Both the position numbers and the translations under genes were made by a program. Positions 56,344 to 64,000 of a stretch of DNA of 64,000 nucleotides are shown here, piece by piece. The notes under the pieces were generated by a model, which saw only the letters and a list, made by a program, of their open reading frames with translations, did no database searches and was not told where the DNA came from. The first letter of the stretch is position 1, and each line of letters begins with the position of its first letter. The stretch is taken from contig OW799235.1 of assembly GCA_941918925.1 (NCBI GenBank), positions 22,111,201 to 22,175,200 of the forward strand, in the 5' to 3' direction. This DNA is from Phyto melanocephala (Eukaryota > Arthropoda > Insecta > Diptera > Rhinophoridae).

Positions 56344-58750
56344 CAAGTAAGAGTATCATATACGGCCGTGCCGACTATAATAATTCCCTTCACCGCCATG
56401 GACGTAGGTATACCGACCAAATGGCAGCTAAGCCTAGATTTCAGATTTGATGTTAGACGCCATTTTGCTTTATTACTTCCAATGCAATTTTTTATTTTGA
56501 ATTTTACATACATAGTAAGTTGTATTCTACAAGGGCTCCACGAAAAGCCCCCCAATGAAATAACCCCCAAACAAGAAATGAAATATTCTCAAAATTTTTT
56601 TCATACATTTTTGGGTGTTATTTCATATGAAATAGCTCCCAATTTTTTTGGGCCGTCTTTCATTTTTTTTGGAAATTATTTCATTTCTCATTTGGGGTTT
56701 TCAAAGTATGAAATAATCTCCAATGAAATAACACCCCACAAATTTTTAAAATTCGGGGCTTGTTTCATAGCGTGTATAATTTGGGTGATATTTCATTTTG
56801 TATTCGGGGGTTATTTCATTTTTAAAGCTTTTGGTTTTGGGGGTGTTTGTAAAAAAATTATATAAAAATAGGCCTTTTACAAGAAAACTTTTAGCCTGTG
56901 AATATATTACAATATCTTTTTAAATACACAAATGATAACGTTTGGGATTTGGATGGTGCGACCTTCGTGACAGACTACGAAATTAGGCTACGGACGGCAA
57001 TAATTATTGTTTTCCTTAATTACTTTTGAAATCGGTTGTTGGTTCCACTTTTTCCAAGCAGTGAGGAGGTCCATAATACAACGTATATTTTCTCCATCTT
57101 GATTTCATGAGCAACCATTTTGTTTTAACTTATCATTTCTTACGTATAATGTATTAAGTTTATTATTTATGTATGTACATGAAAATAATTTTTTGGTAGT
57201 TGGGTTTCAAAAATAAATATATTGGAAATATTATACAAGTCTTTGTCCATATTTCCTTACATCTCCATTACAGAAAATTACTGCCTTCTTTACAATATTG
57301 ACTCTATAATAACGTCTCCCATGAGTTGGATTTTCAAGCCGTTTTAAGTTTTAAGATAGCTCGTTGGTGGCTGATCTGAAATTGCGTCCATCGTATAATG
57401 GAAATTTACTGCACTGGACTTAGTCCATCTACAAAACCAAAAGTAGTCACTATTAAACGAGCTTTGTATGTTCTTTCACCAAAAAAAATTGATTTTGAAT
57501 GCTGGCACACTTTCGAAGTTGCATATATTCTTAATATGAAGAAGACGCCTGCGGGCCTCCACACGATTTATATCAATAAATTTGCGATTTTGCTGTTGGT
57601 CCATATTGACTTCATGAAATCCTTAATGAATCTGACTCTTTTATAAATTTTGGGCATAATTTCATTTTTGTTGCTGATGGGGTTTATTTCATTGGGGATT
57701 ATTTCATTTTCATCATTGGGATTTATCTCATATGAAATAACTCCCAAATATTGGGGGTTGTTTCGTTTTCGCTTTGGGGTTTATTTCATTTATTTTTGGA
57801 TGTTATTTCATCCACTGTTTTTGGGCGTTATTTCCAATTTTTTGGGGTTTACTTCATTGGGGACTGTTTCCTGGGCGTTATTTCATTGGGGGGCTTTTCG
57901 TGGAGCCTTCTACAAGTGAAGCCAAATCGCCATCTTGGATTTGAACTTTTAAATTTTTTACTGTATCGTACTGGCCAAGTCCTTTTGTATGATATCAATA
58001 TCGAAGTGGTATGATTGGCTGCATTTTTTTTAAATACTAGATTTTACCCATATATAAATTAATTATGCGCAATTTTGTGGTGGCGGCCATTTGGATTTTA
58101 ATTTTTTTTAATGTTCTTTATTTTGCTTGTTAAGCCCTTTCTTTTTTGCCCACACGATTGCTTTCTCCTGTCCAGAAGCTGTGTCCCCCGCCGGCATGTA
58201 TCCTTGGCTATTCTCAGGCCTTGGTGGATTGTCAATACGGGGTAGAGAGGTGAGACCAACACCTCTGGCTTCTTTGGTACCAGAAACCTGTCTGGTACCA
58301 TTGGAACCAGTGAGCCCCCCGAACTTGTTCTGGACTGGTTATTGGTGTGGCCTCTTCGGAGAGCACGGAAAAAGGGGATTCGTATATGGTTAATGTGTGA
58401 TGCTGACAATCACGATGTTTCTGGGTGCTGTTGTCATCTCGACAGAATAGAGAGTGATGGTTTAATGGCCTATCCTCACAGTGGGACGACAACACTGTGG
58501 ACTTCGTGCAACCATTTATGTCTCGGGCTGCTGTTACCTTTCAATAGAAGTAATTATAAGGCGGATTGTTCGGCTAAGGAGGCATACCTGATTCTGTTGT
58601 CGACCAGTCTATACCATGTAGCAAAAAAAACATAATAATAAGGGAATTGATAACCGGAGTCTTAAACAAGGTGCATCTACATGAATCAAGAATTAATGTA
58701 GGTAAGATTGCTACCTCTGATATGGCTAAGCTGCCCATTATGATCGCAGA
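56344..58750 (-). mobile_element. DINE-like repeat, type C, 3' part, interrupted
   Basis: Begins CAAGTAAGAGTATCATATAC after unit 5 and is split by the 56534-57907 element. It resumes at GAAGCCAAATCGCCATCTTG and runs into the block shared with 33.0-33.7 kb (58140-58750). The apparent long open frames here are repeat translations. Confidence 0.6.
56534..57907. mobile_element. 1.37-kb TIR element with 9-bp target duplication (Mutator-like?)
   Basis: 36-bp inverted ends with one mismatch, starting GGCTCCACGAAAAGCCCCCC and continuing AATGAAATAAC. They are flanked by a perfect 9-bp direct repeat TTCTACAAG (56525-56533 and 57908-57916). A 9-bp duplication fits Mutator-like elements best. About 18 copies of TTATTTCAT or its complement fill the 300-base subterminal zones. 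The centre (about 56900-57640) is different in character. On the minus strand it reads QNRKFIDINRVEARRRLLHI and FESVPAFKINFFGERTYKAR, which may be a captured or relic coding piece. Confidence 0.8.
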
Positions 58751-60838
58751 GGCTGTTTAGCAGACATTCTATTTCTAAACTTACTTTTTATTACCGAAGA
58801 AACTGAAAACAGACGTTCTCTTAAAGCTGAGGCAAGATCAATTACCAGAATTTCATTATAGTTATAATATATTAAATTTTTTCGTTCGTTTTGAAACATT
58901 ATCGAAATACTCAAAATCTTCTTTCAAGTCGCTAGTTTTTACAATTTTACTTTTAGTGATAAATTTTGCCTGTTCCTCTAAGATTTGCGATTGATTATTA
59001 TAGTTTTTTTAAAGTAAACTAGATGAGTTTTCATTAAATTCCGACTCCTGCAAATTCATTAAAAGTCTATTATAAAGTTCTTCTGCAAACTTTACAGAGA
59101 AAAAGACATAAATCCATAGGAAAATCCCCAGTATGTAAGTATAAAACGAGTGCTTTAAGTATTTCGTCGCTCCCTTATTCTTTGTTTTAAACAAACAAGC
59201 AATTTTAACGATACACTATGATTTCGTTTATTTAATGTTGTTTAAAGCATAAAAATACCCTCCTTATTAGTACAGCAATTTCCAAAGTCTGCAAAGTTTT
59301 TAAATGGTTTTCTAGTATTTGTAAATCAGCTTAGCAGAATGAATTTCAATGCAAGTCGAATAAAGCAAGGTTCACACTGTCTTTAGTTTTTAAAAATGTA
59401 CTAAACATTTTAGTAAATGAGTTCCATCGATGTTTTACGTCTAATTGAAGCAACACTTTGTTACCAATTTCTTTCTTTACATAGTCTTGTAATTTTTCTT
59501 TTTCTGTTGTAATTTTTTAAATAATTTAACGCACGACCTTGATTTGAAAATAACGGGTTCAATATTGCGGAAAAGAAATATTTTTAATAAAGAATTCGTT
59601 TTTCCAGTATTACTATCCCAATTAGCAAACAATATTAATAAAATTTAATGAAATTACCGAGTGTCTAGAGACGAAAGTAATTTCTTAAAAGGGAGTAAAG
59701 AAATATAACAGAACTATTCGATATTATCGAATAATTCGATACATAAAAACCGTTTATGGAAGGATTCGAAACCCGAAAAATTTAAAAAAAAACGGTTTAA
59801 AAACACAGAAAATTTTTAAACTAACGGCCTTTAGAATTACTCGGACACCGATATTTAAAGTTTGTCTACAATCTATGTATTAAATATTATCAAATATGTT
59901 AATGTAAAAGTAGGAGGCAAAATTATTATTAATTTTTAACTACCTCTAGGTATCGTGATAAAAATTAGATAGTCTTATTGTTGTTGTAGCAATACTTTAG
60001 GTTTCATTGTGGGACCAAATTTAGGAAAATAATTTAATGGCAAATCGAATTCTAACAAAGAATGCAAAACAGATTTTAATATAAAAGATTATTTTATTTG
60101 CTTATATTTTAGAAAGTTATTAGGTGATTGTGCTGAATTTCTTTAGAAATTCAAAAAAAAAGTTAGAATAAAACAAAATTGTTTAATGCCTTAATAAAAG
60201 TAATGTACTTCCTTATATATTAAATTATTTTTCGCAAATGGTTTATGAACTGTTATTAAAAGTTTTTGTTTCTTTATTAAACCAAGTACATAAGGTTTGG
60301 TTAACTAGCAACAAGGCCAATTATCTTTTGTATCTATTCATACAGCAGACCAGAAAATCCATTAACAAACCTAATGAATAGAAAAGTTCTGCAACATTAT
60401 CAGCACGGGTTTTCTCAATTTTATTTGAAATACAAAAAACTTAAACAAATATTCCTTTAGTTATTTTTTTTAAGGGCAATATAAAAGACAACACTTTTTT
60501 CAATTCATGTATTAAAGCTATTTTGCTTAAAACTACACACATAAAAGAGTTGATTGCATAAAAGATAAAAAATATATATGTATAATATTTAGAGGTGTAC
60601 AGTTTTTGTTCTTTTTTTATAATTTTCGTTTATTCATGTAGTACATGTGCATTTTACTTAACATAATTATATTCTAAGTAACAAAAAAACAGTAAGTTTG
60701 CATATTGTTACTTAATCCAAGACTAAAGGTTACAACTAAAAGCTAAAAGTTTACGCCTGTGTGGTGGTGAGATCACGGTTTGCTGCTGTTGCTAAAAAAC
60801 TCAAAAATAAAAACTCTAAATGAATGATTACATCTTTT
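58751..60838. other. piggyBac-adjacent remnant and unassigned AT-rich sequence
   Basis: 58760-59000 matches 34400-34640 (ACTTTTTATTACCGAAGAAA, TGCCTGTTCCTCTAAGATTT), i.e. the region beside the piggyBac N-terminal relic, but the coding part is gone. A CGATATTATCGAATAATTCG palindrome lies near 59720. No gene recognised. Confidence 0.5.
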
Positions 60839-62339
60839 TATACCCTTCACACAGTAAACAAGTAACAGTGCTATATTCGGACGTGCCGAATCTTATATAC
60901 CCTTCACCATTCATCCCATATAAAATACGTGCATACGTACACGTTAGAATAAATGTGGCATCGAATCCCAGCTGAGCCAAAAAAATTTTATTGTATTTTA
61001 TTTAATATATTATTTATATTTTATTATTTTTTTTTATATTTTTTTTAAATTTTTTCAAAAAATTTTTTTAGAAAAAATTTTAAAAAATTTTTTTAAATTT
61101 TTTTTTAAATTTTTTTAAAATTTTTTTTTTTAGTTTTTTTTATTATTTTTTTCTTATTTTTAATATTTTTTTTTTGTAATTTTTTTTGTTTGGTATGTTT
61201 TTTACATGTATCAATGTATGTATGTTGTTGTTGTAATTGTGAAAAAAAACGAGGTGGTCGTGGTTTTTTGCTCATATCTCAGAAAGTTATGGGGCGATTG
61301 TGCTGAATTTCAATAGCGATTCATTCCTGGATATTTCCAAGAGATTGATACCATATACAGATCTGAGGAACATATAGTTGCTTCTAAAAGTTGATTTCAA
61401 CCAACACACGGACAGACGGGCAGACGGACAGACGGACAGACGGTCAGGGCTTAATCGACTCCTCTATTCATAAGCTTTCAGAAAATATATACTTTATGGG
61501 GTCGGAAATGAAAATTGTAGAAATTACAAACGGAATGACAAAGCTATATATACCCTTGTACACCACAGGTGAAGGGTATAAAAAGGGTATCTATAGGTTT
61601 GTCATTCCGTGTGAAATTTCTACAATTTTCATTTCCGACCCCATAAAGTATATATTTTCTGAAAGCTTATGAATAGGGGAGTCGATTAAACTCTGTCAGT
61701 CTGTCCGTCTGTCCGTGTGTATGTTGAAATCAACTTTTTGAAGCCCCCCGATATCGCATGGATCCGGGTGAGGTATTAAAATATCAGAAATATCGGTTCA
61801 TAAACAACTGAGATATGAGCAAAAACCCACGACCACCTCGATTTTTTTCACAAAAACAACATTACAACAACAACATACATACAAACGTGTATACTGGTTA
61901 GAGAAAACGTGGCATCGAATCCCAGCTGAGCCAAAAAAATTTTTTTTTTAATTTATTTTTTATTTAATATATTATTTATATTTTTATTATTTTTTTTAAA
62001 AAATTTTTTTTTATTATTTTTTTTTGTTTGTTTTGTTTTTTATTTATTATATATATTTTAATTATTTTTTTAAAAAATTTTTTTTTTTAAATTTTTTTTT
62101 TTAAATTTTTTTTTTAAATTTTTTTTTAATTTTTTTTTAAATATTTTTTTTTATTTTTTTTTTAACATACATACGTAAATTTATAATTTTACAATGGGAT
62201 GTTTTTATATATGTATGTTTTTTATATGTATGTACGTATTTCATATGAGGAAGGGTGATACAAACTACTGTTATTGCATGACTACACGTTGTGAAGGGTA
62301 TATAAGATTCGGCATGGCCGAATATAGCGCTCTTACTTC
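60839..62339 (+). mobile_element. DINE-like type B repeat split by another copy
   Basis: The first 20 bases (TATACCCTTCACACAGT) lie at 60839-60858 and the remainder at 61580-62339, ending GATTCGGCATGGCCGAATAT, GCTCTTACTT. The gap is filled by a second type B copy inserted in the loop of its 5' hairpin. The 2.4-kb copy shows the unbroken hairpin (complement CACACAGTGAAAAAGGTTAT). Confidence 0.8.
60859..61579 (-). mobile_element. DINE-like type B repeat inserted in a sister copy
   Basis: CAAGTAACAGTGCTATATTC start, A/T run, GACGGACAGACGGACAGACG tract and the 5' hairpin ending GGTGAAGGGTAT. Complete. Confidence 0.8.
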
Positions 62340-62360
62340 TTTAATATATTTTTAGCATAA

Positions 62361-63115
62361 CAAGTAAGAGCACTTTATTCGGCTGTGCCGAATTTTTGAT
62401 AACCACCAACATAAAAATCACACAAAATTTATTATTTTTTTTATTAACTGTAATCGATATGGAATGATCTATTTATACTAAAATATGTATCACTTTCTTT
62501 GTGTATTTCCAATTTGATAATAATTTGTTTTCTTAAATTAAATCTTGTAATGAAATCTAAAGTATTTCTACACTAGGAAAGCTACAATGTTGTATTTCTA
62601 CGGAAGCTGAAGAACAGAATTTTATAGCCAGAGTTAGTTATAAAATAATATTGGTTTTGTGTGGGCATGGCATATCTTATAAAATAAAATTAATGTTTAA
62701 ATTTCGTTTGAGATAATTCTTTCTAGATTTATTTTTTCCATAAGATTTTTACATATGAAATAATATGAATTTAAAATAATTAAACAAATTATAACAAAAT
62801 TTATGCGAAATTCCATTATCTAATACATATAAATCTATTGGTTTTATAAACTTTTCAATTACATTGATAACAGAATATGTGAGAACCCGGCTTTAAAGTA
62901 GGCGTAAAGTATTTAATTCTTCAACAATCTTGTTCACATGAGAAATTCCCGAAAACAAAGACAACCCGTTGTATGGGAGGTGGGTGTTCAAGCGAGCGTA
63001 TTACGTTCACCTTCTGGGATTAAAATTACATTGATCTGAAAGCTTTATCTGCGAATTTAATTATCATACCTCTAGTTCGGTCGGTTATACGAGCTTTAAA
63101 TTTCGTTAACCCTTC
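62361..63115 (-). mobile_element. DINE-like type A repeat, 3' end only, degraded
   Basis: CAAGTAAGAGCACTTTATTC and the GGCTGTGCCGAAT hairpin at the left. Later GGGAGGTGGGTGTTCAAGCG and ATTATCATACCTCTAGTTCG resemble the 288-bp unit. The 5' hairpin is absent. Confidence 0.6.
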
Positions 63116-63219
63116 GATATTTTATAACCTTAGTGCCACTAAATACACCACCTGGTCTGGCCAGACCACGAAAGAAAAACCCACCAAAATAAGTAAACTA
63201 AACGATATTTTGTACTTAT

Positions 63220-63490
63220 TTTGTTTTTATTTAAAACAAATCAGTCTTGAAATAGAATTATAATTGTAAAACATTTAAATAAATCTTTTAAAATATAATT
63301 GCATTCGGTTTTGTTTTTTGCCATGTAGAAGGCACCGCAGCAAAAACAAGCTTTTCTCTGAATTTTGGTTATAGTTTTGCATATAACGCACAACTGACGG
63401 TTATTAGCTGAACTAGATGAGAATGTAAATGCAACGATTGCAGGTTGGAATTTTGGCCCTGCATAAATTTTACCTCTTAAGAAATAATTT
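63220..63490 (-). pseudogene. possible cysteine-rich tail of a piggyBac-like transposase
   Basis: A minus-strand frame without stops for about 80 codons reads SNYFLRGKIYAGPKFQP, then NRQLCVICKTITKIQRKACF and CCGAFYMAKNKTEC. The paired cysteines resemble the zinc-binding tail of piggyBac transposases, but the match is loose. Upstream fragments are frameshifted. It could be another zinc-binding protein. Confidence 0.3.
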
Positions 63491-63803
63491 GATCTGGCGT
63501 CACATATCCACGAAACTTTTTTTTACTTACTTAGCGGGTGTTTGCGTTTTCGAAACGAATAAATCGTAGCAAAAGTTTAAAACGTTCTCTGGATAAGGCG
63601 CCAATAGTTCCTTAAGAGGTTGTGTTGCACATTTAAAAAAGCCAGAAAAAAAAACAATTCAAAAAGGCATACATGAATTGTTTTAATGTTTGAACAAAAC
63701 AATTCAAAGAAGGCATACATTTCATATTAATTTGTGAGCTCCCTCTCTCCGAGTTTTTGTTTTTTGGGTTTTTTTTTTTTATTGGCTCAGATACATTTCC
63801 TGT

Positions 63804-63882
63804 AGAGTGCCCCTGTGGACTAGTCAGTAAAGGACAAGTCAGTTGTTTGGGGGCTGCGGGTTCGATTCCCGCCGGAGACTCT
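63804..63882 (+). other. tRNA-derived SINE head
   Basis: GACTAGTCAGTAAAGGAC is box A-like. GCGGGTTCGATTCCCGC (63856-63872) is a perfect T-arm with box B. The acceptor and anticodon arms do not pair well, so this is not a working tRNA gene. A pyrimidine-rich tail follows to the window end. Confidence 0.55.
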
Positions 63883-64000
63883 GGAATTGTCTGCTTCTCT
63901 TTCTTTTCTATTCTAAATATTTCTATTCTTATTCTATTCCTCTCTCTATTAAGGCGTCACAATGGACCGTAATGGTCTCCGGGTGAAGGTGTGAGGGTAA

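Noticed and set aside
56368..56865. 165-codon open frame rich in Phe, Ile and Lys
   Set aside because: It is a translation of type C repeat sequence and of the repeated ATGAAATAAC motif of the TIR element. It crosses the element boundary, so it cannot be an ancestral gene.
58127..58635. Overlapping open frames on both strands at 58.1-58.6 kb
   Set aside because: The block is a repeat shared with 33.0-33.7 kb. The frames are not conserved between the two copies.
63804..63882. Functional tRNA gene
   Set aside because: The T-arm and box B are perfect, but the acceptor and anticodon arms do not pair. A SINE head is more likely.

Overview
Organism. This is an AT-rich, intron-poor and repeat-dominated piece of insect chromosome, most likely from a calyptrate fly (blow fly, flesh fly or house fly kin). 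I base this on three things: dispersed repeats that look like diverged relatives of the Drosophila INE-1/DINE-1 Helentron repeat, mariner, piggyBac and Helitron relics of insect type, and a secreted insect-type defensin family. The species is inferred; no marker gene is present.

Main content. Five paralogous, intronless genes lie on the minus strand at about 10.7, 16.8, 30.4, 39.4 and 54.6 kb. Each encodes a signal peptide, an acidic N-terminal region with an Asn-Thr-Ser glycosylation sequon, and TWO cysteine-stabilised alpha-beta domains with the spacing of insect defensins (C-x13/15-C-x3-C-x9-C-x5-C-x-C). They share a TATA box at about -70 to -95 and long similar flanks, so this is a tandemly expanded array. 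The C-terminal domain keeps all six cysteines in every copy. The N-terminal domain has six in genes 1 and 2, five in genes 3 and 4, and four in gene 5. I do not know of a described family with this architecture; it is the best candidate for an undescribed system here.

Layout. 1-10 kb: no array gene; DINE-like repeats, a 272-bp palindrome, a broken coding fragment, a mariner relic and a Harbinger-like element. 10.4-24.5 kb: units 1 and 2 (genes 1 and 2), an orphan flank of a lost unit, and large DINE copies. 22.9-26.4 kb: an unidentified transposon ORF, a fold-back mariner and a piggyBac relic. 27-41.4 kb: two nearly identical units (genes 3 and 4), the first interrupted by a DINE copy missing from the second. 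41.4-54 kb: nested Helitron, mariner and DINE insertions and array fragments. 54.3-56.3 kb: unit 5. 56.3-64 kb: a 1.37-kb TIR element with 9-bp target duplications, nested DINE copies, and a tRNA-like SINE head at the right end.

How it fits together. The paralogous units give filled and empty sites for several insertions. They show that the DINE-like repeats insert between two T residues and that an internally deleted mariner was captured once by a DINE ancestor and then amplified as its passenger. All comparisons were made by eye from the sequence.
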